Source: Stenotrophomonas sp. 610A2
Lineage (GTDB): Bacteria > Pseudomonadota > Gammaproteobacteria > Xanthomonadales > Xanthomonadaceae
Length of the DNA stretch: 64,000 nt
NCBI RefSeq assembly: GCF_030549615.1
Contig: NZ_CP130832.1
Location: 806,001 to 870,000, forward strand
Direction of reading: 5' to 3'
In this document: positions 52,487 through 61,190 of the stretch, piece after piece
Layout of the letters: each line of letters starts with the position of its first letter
Numbering within the stretch: position 1 is the stretch's first letter
Notes under the pieces: generated by a model
What the model was told of the DNA's origin: nothing
Seen by the model: the letters and a program-made list of their open reading frames with translations, nothing else
Databases searched by the model: none
Translations under genes and position numbers: made by a program

Positions 52487-54314
52487 CCTAATTGTAACTA
52501 AAAAAAGTGATCGCCTTCATCTGGCAGATATTATTGGGCTGATTGTATGCGCCTCGATTATCTCTGTTTATTTCTATCACCCTTTTTATTTCGGGGATGA
52601 ATTAACGGCGTTCTTCCGCGATCCTGAGACGCGTACTTTTTCAAATGTTTTTTTTGACTTTAGTACTTATAAGCCGCGCCTGATCTTCAATGCTTTGTGG
52701 GCCGCGTATGGCGCCTGCGACGTCTCACGTATTGTTCCGATGCTTGCCAATCTGCTTTTCTTGTGGGGCGGTGCATGTGTGCTTTATGCCATTTGCAGGA
52801 ATAAATTTTCAGCTTCGAGAGTGACTTCGCTTCTTTCGGCGATCGTTTATATAACGGGGCGATTTGGTTTGATGTTGCACTTCGACTATCTGTCGGGAAA
52901 CATTGAGACCCTTAGTGCGCTTTTATTTTTTGTGTCCATTTACTTCTCTCTCGGTTTTGTCGGTGAAGATTCGGGGCGGCCGGCTCATTTGGTCGTTATA
53001 GTTCTTGCCGCAACTGCCATGGTGTTTGTTCACGAGAGATATATCGTTGCCGCATTGGTGCTGGGTTCAATGGTGGCATTGAGCGCACTCCGTGCCAAGC
53101 GGTATAAGTACCTGGTGTTCATTACGGGTATTTTCATAGCACTGTTCCCCGGTGGCGTTTTCTTTATTGCTGGAAAACTGCTCACTTCAATGGCGATATC
53201 TACCGGCACTGCGGGACAGCCGATTTCTGTCGGCATCGATACGTTTACGATATTCGCCCGCTATCTGTGCAATGTTTTGTTCGGAACAAATTTCGGGTTG
53301 CCTTGGTTTGTCGGCGGATTGAGCATCGATGAGGGCATTGGTCGGTATCTTATACCTGCGTTAGCCACGATCCTCATCTTTGCGTGGGTAAATGTAATCG
53401 CGTTCAGGCGGGACGTACGCTGGCTACGCGTGATGCTTTTGTTTGGATTGGTGCTTGCGTTGATTGCTGTGGCTGCGTTACCTGGTGCCGATAAGCAGGA
53501 GTCGCGTTGGATGTTCCCTGTGGCAGCGTTGCTTTGTCTGTTGGTAGTCTCGATTGGTCGGGCCAAGGGCGTTAATTTAATACTGTCGGTGTTTCTGTTT
53601 GCCAACGCAGTTTACTATTTCACGGGCTCATACAAGAGCATATTCAATGTGGAGTCGTCAATTGAGGCGAAGGCATTTGGCGAAGCCTTCTCTCAAGTTG
53701 ACTGGGTGGGCAGTCCTGGCGTTTTACTTGATGCGCCAGAGCCGCAGGCGAGCTGGTGGTTGGGCGGCGATACTATCCTAGGGAATGATGGGAAAAGCGG
53801 TTTGGTTTTTTGCCGTGCAAATTTCGAGATCGAATCCGCGTGTATGTTTCCCCCATCCGCTGCAGTAGGGGGCGTTGAACGATTTTCTTTTGGTTTGAAA
53901 TTTGAGCGACATGGATCGGACGCCGAAGATGGGCCAGTTTTTTCATTCATTGGTAAAGACGAGCTTATCGCTGATGAAAGACTCAATCAGGCAATAGTTG
54001 ATGCTGTAAGCCGTAGCGAGTCTTCACCGTCAGCTGTGCTGGAGATCAACCCATCTTTGATAGATGCATGCAAGTCGGGTGGCTCTGCCGAGAACGTGGT
54101 GGTGAACTGGTCGGTAGCGGATGGTTCTGTAGGCGCGATTACCATTTGGTTGGTGCCGACAGGTGCGGACCCCGTATTGTTCTCTACTGGTGGATCAGTT
54201 GGCGTCGCAGAGACTGGTAGGTGGGTCGACTCAGAGATTTCCTTCGTCATGATGGACTCGGGGACGAAAAAAATGCTCGGCGCCAAGACAGTTAAGCGAA
54301 GAGAGTGTCCTTGA
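52428..54314 (+). CDS. polytopic glycosyltransferase-like membrane protein with periplasmic C-terminal domain
   Basis: About 611-628 residues; the start is uncertain (TTG 52428 or TTG 52479, no ATG nearby). About 10-12 membrane segments fill residues 30-400 (LADIIGLIVCASIISVYFY; LIVCASI, FPVAALLCLLVVSIG). The early motif YFGDELTAFFRDPETR has acidic residues in the first extracytoplasmic loop, like GT-C/ArnT-type or GtrC-type enzymes that use lipid-linked sugars. Residues about 400-628 are soluble and presumably periplasmic; about 537-628 resemble the lipoprotein encoded just upstream. Base composition is clearly AT-richer than core genes. Likely last gene of the rightward operon. Confidence 0.72.
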   Translation: MTWRGVAPLVVTCPGWSLSSLIVTKKSDRLHLADIIGLIVCASIISVYFYHPFYFGDELTAFFRDPETRTFSNVFFDFSTYKPRLIFNALWAAYGACDVSRIVPMLANLLFLWGGACVLYAICRNKFSASRVTSLLSAIVYITGRFGLMLHFDYLSGNIETLSALLFFVSIYFSLGFVGEDSGRPAHLVVIVLAATAMVFVHERYIVAALVLGSMVALSALRAKRYKYLVFITGIFIALFPGGVFFIAGKLLTSMAISTGTAGQPISVGIDTFTIFARYLCNVLFGTNFGLPWFVGGLSIDEGIGRYLIPALATILIFAWVNVIAFRRDVRWLRVMLLFGLVLALIAVAALPGADKQESRWMFPVAALLCLLVVSIGRAKGVNLILSVFLFANAVYYFTGSYKSIFNVESSIEAKAFGEAFSQVDWVGSPGVLLDAPEPQASWWLGGDTILGNDGKSGLVFCRANFEIESACMFPPSAAVGGVERFSFGLKFERHGSDAEDGPVFSFIGKDELIADERLNQAIVDAVSRSESSPSAVLEINPSLIDACKSGGSAENVVVNWSVADGSVGAITIWLVPTGADPVLFSTGGSVGVAETGRWVDSEISFVMMDSGTKKMLGAKTVKRRECP

Positions 54315-54440
54315 CTTTTTTATCCCGTAATTGAAGCAATCCGCTTTGATTTTGATTGTCGGAAATGGTTTTTGATTTTTTCTGATTACATGTCGAGAGA
54401 AAAACAGATCGGGTCGATGACCATATTCCGGTTACTAATA

Positions 54441-54465
54441 AAAAGGGGTCCTTAGGGACCCCTTT
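54441..54465. terminator. bidirectional intrinsic terminator
   Basis: AAAAGGGGTCC (54441-54451) pairs with GGACCCCTTT (54456-54465) around TTAG. A-run and T-run flanks serve both converging operons: the rightward O-antigen genes and the leftward wxc genes. Confidence 0.92.
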
Positions 54466-54473
54466 TACATTAC

Positions 54474-55274
54474 TCAATTTGCTGGAAGCACCTGAGCTTG
54501 CCACTGATCGTAGCCAATTCCCTGCCAAGGCATGCCTCGATCGAATGTGTAGCGCCAAGGGTAAACTGGTGTTCCATCGAACTTAGACTTGATGTCACGC
54601 ACGTTCGCTACCTGTTTGCCTGGGTTGCCAACAATGACGGCTTCGGCCGGAACGTCGGAGCGTACCAGAGAGGACGCTCCGACCAATGCGTCCTTGCCAA
54701 CGGTGACGCCCGGTAGAACCACCGACATGGTTGCGACTACGGCGAACTCCTCAATGGTGACTCCGACGAGCGTGTTTGATGGCGGGTGCGGGTCGTTGGT
54801 AAGGACGACGTAGGGAAAGATCCAGACATAGTCCTTGATTGTGCTCATGTGACCAACATGGACATTGCTGTGCAGGCGAACATAGTTGCCAATCTTGCAA
54901 TGTCCTTGTATGTCGGACAGCGTGCCGATTCTGACGTGATGCCCGATGTCGGCCTGTTCTCGTATTGTTACGCGATGGCCGGTTTCAAAATGGTCGCCGA
55001 AGCTACTGCCGGCATAGATGATAGTTCCGGAGCGGATCAATGAATTCTTGCCGATTGACAGCTTCGGGTTGACATACGCATCGCGCTGGCTATGAATCGC
55101 TACGTTCGGCTCGCCAATGATGCAGTCTGGGCCGATGAACGTGCCATCACCGATCTCGACGTTGTCGTAGACAATCGTACGCGCACCAACCGTCACATTT
55201 TCCCCAAGCGTGACGTTGTCACCGATGATGGCAGTGGGGTGGATTCCAAAATAGTTCTTCATTTCTCTGTCCAT
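54474..55274 (-). CDS. left-handed beta-helix acetyltransferase (sugar O/N-acyltransferase)
   Basis: 266 residues from ATG 55274 (ATG 55262 also possible). Built of hexapeptide repeats (IGDNVTLGENVTVGARTIVYD, IGTLSDIQGHCKIGNYVRLHSNVHVGH) with a terminal ADP-like cap. The catalytic-type histidine is probably in RLHSNVHVGH, and VGNPGKQVANVRD is the usual coenzyme-binding C-end. Size resembles FdtC/QdtC 3-N-acetyltransferases and WbbJ-type O-acetyltransferases; specificity cannot be decided. It is the last gene of the leftward cluster, separated from wxcN by about 95 bases, and adds a second acyltransferase beside WxcM. Confidence 0.82.
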   Translation of the reverse strand: MDREMKNYFGIHPTAIIGDNVTLGENVTVGARTIVYDNVEIGDGTFIGPDCIIGEPNVAIHSQRDAYVNPKLSIGKNSLIRSGTIIYAGSSFGDHFETGHRVTIREQADIGHHVRIGTLSDIQGHCKIGNYVRLHSNVHVGHMSTIKDYVWIFPYVVLTNDPHPPSNTLVGVTIEEFAVVATMSVVLPGVTVGKDALVGASSLVRSDVPAEAVIVGNPGKQVANVRDIKSKFDGTPVYPWRYTFDRGMPWQGIGYDQWQAQVLPAN

Positions 55275-55369
55275 GGGTGCTGGAGATGTTTCCGTGCGCT
55301 AGGGCACAGTGGCGTGGGGCGTTGTTTCTGACGCTTCTCGCATGCTTGCAGCGGCATTGCTGTGCTGCT

Positions 55370-55768
55370 CTATCTGCGATTGTTGTTACTGTCTCCTTGC
55401 TTTAAAACCAGTTTGGTCAGCAGGTAGGTAAGTGGAAGGGTTGCGCAGATAGAGATGAACGGTGCGAGTCTGCTATCAATTCCATAACGTGTTATCGACA
55501 GCTCCAGCAGCCATGCGCCGATTGTGTAAGTAATGAGGTAGACGACCGGGAATAGAATGATCTTGCGCAGACTGTGTTGGGTACGAAAGACGAACTTGGT
55601 GTTGATCAGGTAGCTCAACAGTATTCCCGCAAGGAAGCTTATTGCATACGCCAGGCGATATTCGACAATCAGCAATAGCAGCCAATACAGAACGAAGGTA
55701 CTGCCTGTGTTGAGAGCACCACCAACCAAAAATCGAGTGATGGTTGGTAAGGATTCGCGCAGGTTCAC
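55370..55768 (-). CDS. wxcN: GtrA-family membrane protein (WxcN-like)
   Basis: 132 residues with four membrane segments ([79 protein letters not shown]), the GtrA/DPMS-like fold. GtrA proteins are thought to flip undecaprenyl-phosphate-linked sugars for O-antigen decoration. ATGA overlap with wxcM. The name follows the X. campestris wxc cluster order from memory and is less sure than the family. Confidence 0.82.
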   Translation of the reverse strand: MNLRESLPTITRFLVGGALNTGSTFVLYWLLLLIVEYRLAYAISFLAGILLSYLINTKFVFRTQHSLRKIILFPVVYLITYTIGAWLLELSITRYGIDSRLAPFISICATLPLTYLLTKLVLKQGDSNNNRR

Positions 55769-56697
55769 GCCTTGGCCGCAGCGGTCAGTGCAATGAATTC
55801 ATCATAGTGTCGTATGTATTCATCCGAGTCATATCCTTCGGACGCGAATACAAGAAGCACAGCGCCGGGGGAGTACTGATACTGAGTGCCCCAGATCATC
55901 GGAGGCAGGTGTAGGCCAACACTCGGAGAATCCAGCGAAAATTCTTCGCGACGCGTGCCGTCGTCTGCAAGAACCCGGACACTACCCTTTACACAGATCA
56001 GGAACTGGTGGCAGATGCGATGTGCATGCTCACCTCTTGTTTCTTGGCTGGGTACATCGAAGACCAGGAAGTAGCGTTTGGGCTGGAACGGTAGATCCTT
56101 GGAGAACTCGCCAACCGACAATGCGCCGCGAAGATCCTGATAACGCGGCATTTTATGCAGCATCACGCCTGATACGCTGCTGTGAATGGTTTCATCGCTG
56201 GAAACGGCGGTTGGTCGAGACAGGGTCTTGCCGTCGGTGACGTAGCCTACGATCCTGGCAGGGTTACCCACCACAATTGCATTGGGCGGCACGGAGCGCG
56301 TGATGACCGCGCCTGCGCCTACCATGGCGCCGCTGCCAATCCGCACGCCAGGCAGCAATGTGGAGTTTGCGCCGATGGATGCACCGGCTTCGACAATGGT
56401 TTCCGGGTAGGCATCCAAGTGCTGACCCGCGCGGGGAAAGCGATCATTTGTGAATGTCGCATTCGGGCCGACGAACACATCGTCAGCCAAGCGCACGCCG
56501 TCCCACAGCTGAACCCCAGACTTGATGGTGACGCGGTTGCCAATGACTACGTTACCTTCGACGAATACCCCGTCACAGATATTGCAGTTCTCTCCAATTA
56601 CTGCGCCCGGAAGCACGTGGACGAAAGCCCATATCTTGGTTCCGCCACCGATGGCATCGGACTCGCAAAGGGCGTTGGGGTGGCAGTAGAAACTCAT
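55765..56697 (-). CDS. wxcM: bifunctional WxcM: hexapeptide acetyltransferase plus dTDP-4-keto-6-deoxyhexose 3,4-ketoisomerase
   Basis: 310 residues. N-terminal left-handed beta-helix (about 1-155: [54 protein letters not shown]) and C-terminal FdtA/QdtA-type cupin (about 178-310: [20 protein letters not shown] with active-site histidines, [20 protein letters not shown]). In X. campestris WxcM makes dTDP-Fuc3NAc precursors: the cupin isomerises dTDP-4-keto-6-deoxyglucose, the helix domain acetylates the 3-amine. ATG 56697 overlaps the wxcL stop (ATGA); AGGAA lies upstream. Confidence 0.92.
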   Translation of the reverse strand: MSFYCHPNALCESDAIGGGTKIWAFVHVLPGAVIGENCNICDGVFVEGNVVIGNRVTIKSGVQLWDGVRLADDVFVGPNATFTNDRFPRAGQHLDAYPETIVEAGASIGANSTLLPGVRIGSGAMVGAGAVITRSVPPNAIVVGNPARIVGYVTDGKTLSRPTAVSSDETIHSSVSGVMLHKMPRYQDLRGALSVGEFSKDLPFQPKRYFLVFDVPSQETRGEHAHRICHQFLICVKGSVRVLADDGTRREEFSLDSPSVGLHLPPMIWGTQYQYSPGAVLLVFASEGYDSDEYIRHYDEFIALTAAAKA

Positions 56698-57653
56698 GAA
56701 TGACGTTCCTGGAATGTCTCGTGCGATTGCAGAATGGAAAGTGGACGTGCTTTTGTGTTCTCGAAGGTCCGCCATGCATACGCGCCGACGACGCCGAGGC
56801 CGAGTGAGTTGAGAGCGCCAAAGAACAAGATGGTCACCATCGTGCCGGCGTAACCAGGCACGGAAACCAGGCCCGACAGTTTGGCTGCAAGGATGAGGAT
56901 GGAGAGGCAAACCGCTGCGATCAGTGCCAGCATTCCGATGCCCATCAGCAGGCGTACCGGCAGGTCGGTGAATGCGAACACGCTGTCTGATAGGTAGCGC
57001 AGCTTTTTCTTCAGCGTCCAGGCGCTTTTGCCATGCTCGCGACGTAAGCGCTGGTAAGGGACGAATGCACGTCGCCCTCCCAGCCAGAACAGTTGTGCGA
57101 GCAGGCTGGTGTTGCTCTCTTTGAGCGTCAGCAGACGATCACGCATATCTGAGGTCAGCGCGAAGATGTCCACTCCACCTTTTGGAATATCGGGCATCAC
57201 AAAGCGGCGATAGAGCGACCAGAATGTTCCTGAGGCCAGCTTCGACAGGCCTGGATCCTCTCGCGATTCACGCACGCCCATGGCTATATCTCTGTCGCCC
57301 GATGAGAGGGCGCGAAACAGGTCGATCACCAGCGCGGGTGGCTCCTGCAGGTCGGCGGCCATCACTGCGATGATCGAGCTCTTCGCATGTTCCAAACCAA
57401 CGCGGATAGCTGAGAACGCGCCAAAATTTCGGGACAACGCGATCAGTTGTGCATCGAACCCAGCGGAAGGAAGCTGCTCGCGTAAGCGTGAATAGCTCAG
57501 GTCTGGGCTGCCATCAACGACGAATAGTGCCTCGAACGGGACTCCAACTTTTTCCTTGATCGAAGCAAGGGCGGCGATCAAGGGTGTGATTGAACCTTCG
57601 TTGCCGTAAACCGGGACAACGACCGTCAGCGAGGGACTCAAAAGCGGTTGCAT
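56694..57653 (-). CDS. wxcL: family 2 glycosyltransferase with two C-terminal membrane segments (WxcL, GtrB-like)
   Basis: 319 residues. Dolichyl-phosphate-mannose-synthase-like GT2: [21 protein letters not shown], the DXD-like [30 protein letters not shown] and the basic region [16 protein letters not shown]. Two membrane helices close the protein ([40 protein letters not shown]). This is the GtrB layout, which loads one sugar from a nucleotide onto undecaprenyl phosphate. ATG 57653 lies 16 bases inside the wxcK end. With wxcN it forms a GtrA/GtrB-type pair. Confidence 0.88.
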   Translation of the reverse strand: MQPLLSPSLTVVVPVYGNEGSITPLIAALASIKEKVGVPFEALFVVDGSPDLSYSRLREQLPSAGFDAQLIALSRNFGAFSAIRVGLEHAKSSIIAVMAADLQEPPALVIDLFRALSSGDRDIAMGVRESREDPGLSKLASGTFWSLYRRFVMPDIPKGGVDIFALTSDMRDRLLTLKESNTSLLAQLFWLGGRRAFVPYQRLRREHGKSAWTLKKKLRYLSDSVFAFTDLPVRLLMGIGMLALIAAVCLSILILAAKLSGLVSVPGYAGTMVTILFFGALNSLGLGVVGAYAWRTFENTKARPLSILQSHETFQERHS

Positions 57654-58771
57654 GCGTCGATGACTCGATCGATTTCGGAATCCGTCAGTTCGGGAAAGCA
57701 TGGCAGGGTGAGCACGACGCTGCAGTCCAACTCGGTCTGCGGTAATGCGATATGGTTGAAACGGCCCGAGTGGCAGGGCTGTTTGTGGTCCGCAATAGGG
57801 TAATGCACATCGGTTTGGATGCCGTTGTCGCTCAGATGTTGCTGCAGTGCTGAGCGTGCATCGGTGCGGATGACATACAGGTGGGCAACATACTCCTGCC
57901 CGCCACTGGTACTGGTTTGAATCCTCGGATTGGAGATGCCGGCTTTATAGCGTTCGGCGACGTTCCGGCGGTTCTGGTTCCACTGGTCCAGATGCGGAAG
58001 CATCAGTAGCAGCATGCTGGCCTGGATCTCATCCAGTCGGCTGTTACGTCCGCCCGCTATGCCATTGGTGTATTTTTGTGTCCAGCCGTACTGGCGTAGC
58101 ATGCCTACGCGATCGGCAAGGTCAGCGCGGCCGGTGACCACTGCCCCCCCATCGCCCAGTGCTCCGAGGTTCTTGGTGGGGTAGAAGCTGAAACTGGCGA
58201 TGTCGCCGAAGGAACCGGCCATGCCGTTGCCGTTGCGGGCACCATGCGCCTGCGCGCAGTCTTCCACCAAACTCACGCCATATGCCTTGCATAGAGCGGC
58301 GATGGTTTCGATGTCGGCCAACTGACCATAGAGATGGGTAACGATGACTGCCTTGATGCCACCGCTGGCCAGTGCCACTTCCAACTTGGCCGGGTCCATG
58401 GTCGCGTTATCGGCGGTGATGTCGATGAAAACCGGTTCCGCGCCGCAGGCCAATACAGCCGAGGTACCGTACATCGCCGCATTGGCTACAACCGCAACGC
58501 GGTCCTCGCTGCTGACGTGCAGTGCACGCAGCGAAAGCTCCAGTGCATCGGTGCCATTGGCGACGCTGATGCAATGCTCGACGCCACAATACGTGGCGAA
58601 GGCGGATTCGAAAGCGCGTACATTTGGGCCGAGCACGTAATAGCCGCTTCCGACTACTTCGGTGGCGGCCGCCCCCAGTGCATCCTTCAGCGGTTCGATG
58701 TGACGGGAAAGGGAATTGACAGGAATGGCTTCAAGCGTCATTGAATTGGTTTCTGCGGTGGCTGAAGCCAT
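57638..58771 (-). CDS. wxcK: dTDP-3-keto-6-deoxyhexose 3-aminotransferase (WxcK/FdtB-like)
   Basis: 377 residues from ATG 58771 (ATG 58741 possible). DegT/DnrJ/EryC1 PLP aminotransferase. The PLP lysine is in FSFYPTKNLGALGDGGAVV; VNSLSRHIEPLKDAL, SVANGTDALELSLRAL and VEDCAQAHGA are family motifs, and RNSRLDEIQASMLL follows. It fits FdtB, which makes dTDP-3-amino-3,6-dideoxygalactose from the WxcM ketoisomerase product. First gene of the leftward wxcK-L-M-N set; its promoter lies in the gap before etfA. Confidence 0.88.
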   Translation of the reverse strand: MASATAETNSMTLEAIPVNSLSRHIEPLKDALGAAATEVVGSGYYVLGPNVRAFESAFATYCGVEHCISVANGTDALELSLRALHVSSEDRVAVVANAAMYGTSAVLACGAEPVFIDITADNATMDPAKLEVALASGGIKAVIVTHLYGQLADIETIAALCKAYGVSLVEDCAQAHGARNGNGMAGSFGDIASFSFYPTKNLGALGDGGAVVTGRADLADRVGMLRQYGWTQKYTNGIAGGRNSRLDEIQASMLLLMLPHLDQWNQNRRNVAERYKAGISNPRIQTSTSGGQEYVAHLYVIRTDARSALQQHLSDNGIQTDVHYPIADHKQPCHSGRFNHIALPQTELDCSVVLTLPCFPELTDSEIDRVIDACNRF

Positions 58772-58976
58772 TGGAAGCTAGGTTCCAAGCATGCTTCTTG
58801 TGGAGGCAACGGCAGTAAGATACCGGCGCTGGCAAATGGACGGCCTGATTGTAACCATTCCTGATGTATTTGCTTCAGAGGCATTCAGACCGCCCCGGGC
58901 CTTCAGTATTGACCAGTTGGACTTGGGATGTTGGGTCGGAGTCGCGTGTTCGGCAGGGTCCAGATGCCGATTTTCC

Positions 58977-59201
58977 CTAGCCTAGCAAGCTGCGGTGGTG
59001 CGTTGGGTTGGCTGGTCGCTCCCAGTCCATATGGGCGCAATGTTCATTGGTACAGACGTACATCTGTTTAGGTCCGATGGACAGCACTTCGCCGGACAGC
59101 AGGATCACGGCGACTGAGACAGATCGGCTAGTGGCAGAGGGCGCGGGCATGCTTCTGGCTGGCGTTACCCGACCTAGTGCGGGAGGCAGCCACATGGGCA
59201 T
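58977..59201 (-). CDS. possible small protein, hypothetical
   Basis: 74 codons from ATG 59201, or 57 from the ATG at 59150. Third codon positions are GC-rich in the central part (VAVILLSGEVLSIGPKQMY), like genuine genes here, and CTNEHCAHMDWER holds a compact Cys/His group. No ribosome site is clear and no family was recognised. It may be a remnant of a gene broken when the neighbouring cluster was exchanged. Confidence 0.3.
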   Translation of the reverse strand: MPMWLPPALGRVTPARSMPAPSATSRSVSVAVILLSGEVLSIGPKQMYVCTNEHCAHMDWERPANPTHHRSLLG

Positions 59202-59231
59202 TCGTGGCAGTGGGTTTTAGCCAGTCAGTGA

Positions 59232-59256
59232 GCCGCCACCTCGCAGAGGTGGCGGC
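59232..59256. terminator. hairpin downstream of etfA
   Basis: GCCGCCACCT (59232-59241) pairs with AGGTGGCGGC (59247-59256), loop CGCAG, followed by CTTTGCT on the plus strand. It is nine bases from the etfA stop. On the minus strand it lacks a long T-run, so termination would be partial. Confidence 0.7.
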
Positions 59257-59264
59257 CTTTGCTG

Positions 59265-60200
59265 CTACAAAGCAGCTTCCAGCTCAGGCAACAAGGTGAA
59301 CAGATCCCCGACCAAACCGATATCAGCGATCTCAAAGATCGGCGCATCGCCGTCCTTGTTGATGGCGACGATGGTGCCGGCGTCCTTGATGCCGGTCAGG
59401 TGCTGGATGGCGCCGGAGATGCCTACGGCGATATACAGCTCAGGGGCGATGATCTTGCCGGTCTGGCCGACCTGCATGTCGCTGGGCACATAGCCTGCGT
59501 CCACCGCGGCGCGCGAGGCGCCAACGCCCGCACCGAGCTTGTCGGCCAGCGCGTAGATCACCTTGAAGTTCTCTTCCGAACCGACGCCACGGCCACCGGA
59601 GACCACGCGCTTGGCGCTCTGCAGGTCCGGGCGGTCGCTCTTGCCAGCGGCAAGGCCGATGAAGCGGGTGTGGCCCGGCAGGGCGGCATCGACGCTCAGA
59701 GCCTCGACCGGGGCGTTGTTGCCCTTGGCCGCCTCCTGCCAGGAGGCGGCGCGTACGGTGGCGACGACGACCTGGTCGGCGGGCACCTCGACGGTGATGA
59801 TCGCGTTGCCTGCGTAGATCGGGCGCTTGAAGGTATGTGCGCCTTCGACCGACATCAGGTCGGAGACCTGGTTGACGCCGAGCAGGGCGGCCACGGCCGG
59901 CATTACATCCTTGCCGGTGGTGGTCGACGGGCCGAATACATGGCTGTAACCGGCAGCGGCCTTGGCGATCTGCGGTGCCTGTACCTGTGCCAGGGCGTGT
60001 TCATTGGCCGGGTTGGCGATGGTAAGCACCTTGCTGACGCCGGCAATCTGCGCAGCTTCGGCTGCGACGGCGGCCGGGTCGGCGGCCAGTACCAGCACGT
60101 GGATGTCGCCGCCCACTGCGGTTGCTGCCGACACCGTCTTGGCGACGGCGCTGTTGAGCTTGCCGTCCAGGTGTTCGGCGATGACGAGAATCTTGGCCAT
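59265..60200 (-). CDS. etfA: electron transfer flavoprotein alpha subunit
   Basis: 311 residues. FAD-binding partner of EtfB; passes electrons from acyl-CoA and related dehydrogenases to ETF:ubiquinone oxidoreductase. The C-terminal FAD domain shows [57 protein letters not shown] and the end segment [22 protein letters not shown]. Start and etfB stop overlap as TAATG. In xanthomonads etfA marks the border of the LPS locus opposite metB. Confidence 0.97.
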   Translation of the reverse strand: MAKILVIAEHLDGKLNSAVAKTVSAATAVGGDIHVLVLAADPAAVAAEAAQIAGVSKVLTIANPANEHALAQVQAPQIAKAAAGYSHVFGPSTTTGKDVMPAVAALLGVNQVSDLMSVEGAHTFKRPIYAGNAIITVEVPADQVVVATVRAASWQEAAKGNNAPVEALSVDAALPGHTRFIGLAAGKSDRPDLQSAKRVVSGGRGVGSEENFKVIYALADKLGAGVGASRAAVDAGYVPSDMQVGQTGKIIAPELYIAVGISGAIQHLTGIKDAGTIVAINKDGDAPIFEIADIGLVGDLFTLLPELEAAL

Positions 60201-60946
60201 TACAGCAACCCCTTCTGCTTAAGTGCGGCTACCAGTTCGGCAGCATCCTTCACCATCACGCCCTTGCTGCGCTTGGACGGCGCGGCGTACTGGGTGGTCT
60301 TGAACGTGTCGGCGGCTTCAACACCGAGGTCGGCCAGCTGCAGGGTTTCCAGCGGCTTGGCCTTGGCCTTCATGATGTCCGGCAGCTTGATGAAGCGCGG
60401 CTCGTTCAGGCGCAGATCGGTGGTGATTACCGCCGGCAGGTCGACTTCCAGCGTTTCCAGGCCGGCGTCGACTTCACGGGTGACCGTGGCCTTGCCGTCG
60501 GCGATCTCGACCTTGGAGGCAAAGGTGGCCTGCGGACGTGCCCACAGCGTGGCCAACATCTGGCCGGTCTGGTTGGCATCGTCATCGATGGCCTGCTTGC
60601 CGAGGATGACCAGGTCGGGCTGTTCCTTCTCGACCAGCTTGAGCAGGGTGCGGGCGGCGGTCAGTGGCTGGATGGCCTGGTCGGTGACCACGTGGATGGC
60701 ACGGTTGGCGCCCATGGCCAGGCCGTTGCGCAGGTGCGCCTGGGCATCGGCCGGGGCGATCGTGGCGACCACCACTTCCGTGGCGATACCCTTGTCGCGC
60801 AGGCGCAGGGCTTCTTCCAGGGCGATCTCATCGAACGGGTTGGGCGAGAGCTTGACGCCATCGGTGACCACGCCGGAACCATCCGGCTTGACTTGAATGC
60901 GGACGTTGTAGTCCACCACGCGCTTGTACGCGACGAGGATTTTCAT
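60200..60946 (-). CDS. etfB: electron transfer flavoprotein beta subunit
   Basis: 248 residues, AMP-binding ETF subunit. KILVAYKRVVDYNVRIQVKPD, NPFDEIALEEALRLRD, VILGKQAIDDDANQTGQML and the recognition-loop segment LPAVITTDLRLNEPRFIKLPDIMKAKAKPLE are all characteristic. ATG 60946 matches the family start; a longer frame to 61000 is not conserved-looking. First gene of the etfB-etfA operon, divergent from rmlB. Confidence 0.97.
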   Translation of the reverse strand: MKILVAYKRVVDYNVRIQVKPDGSGVVTDGVKLSPNPFDEIALEEALRLRDKGIATEVVVATIAPADAQAHLRNGLAMGANRAIHVVTDQAIQPLTAARTLLKLVEKEQPDLVILGKQAIDDDANQTGQMLATLWARPQATFASKVEIADGKATVTREVDAGLETLEVDLPAVITTDLRLNEPRFIKLPDIMKAKAKPLETLQLADLGVEAADTFKTTQYAAPSKRSKGVMVKDAAELVAALKQKGLL

Positions 60947-61190
60947 GTGCTGCGGGGTCCTTCGGTTGCTGATGGTGGGGCGGCGTAGGCCGGGGGACAA
61001 ATTTTCTCGATTCTAGCTGGGTTGATGGGTCCGTGCGAACGCGTATGGTGGGTCATTGCTTGTCGATATGTCCGGACAAATTGCGGCTATGCGGCTTTAG
61101 TTGTCAATGGTGCAGCCCATTAATCGTTGGCGTTATATCCTTGCGGCTATTGTTCGCTGCTCAGGCAGCCGTAAATCGGAGAATCAACGC

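Larger units (their letters stand above)
58772..59264. other. 493-base gap at the O-antigen/etfA border
   Basis: This gap separates the AT-richer O-antigen genes from core DNA. It holds the wxcK promoter somewhere right of 58772, a possible small minus-strand gene (58977-59201, listed separately) and the hairpin at 59232-59256. No repeat of the GTAG type and no integrase or attachment site was seen. Confidence 0.5.

Noticed and set aside
45425..59264. Wzx/Wzy-dependent O-antigen polymerisation
   Set aside because: No flippase with 12 helices of the Wzx type and no Wzy/Wzz were found; Wzm and Wzt are present instead.
59259..60896. 545-codon frame antisense to etfBA
   Set aside because: Shadow of the etf genes, which have complete ETF signatures.
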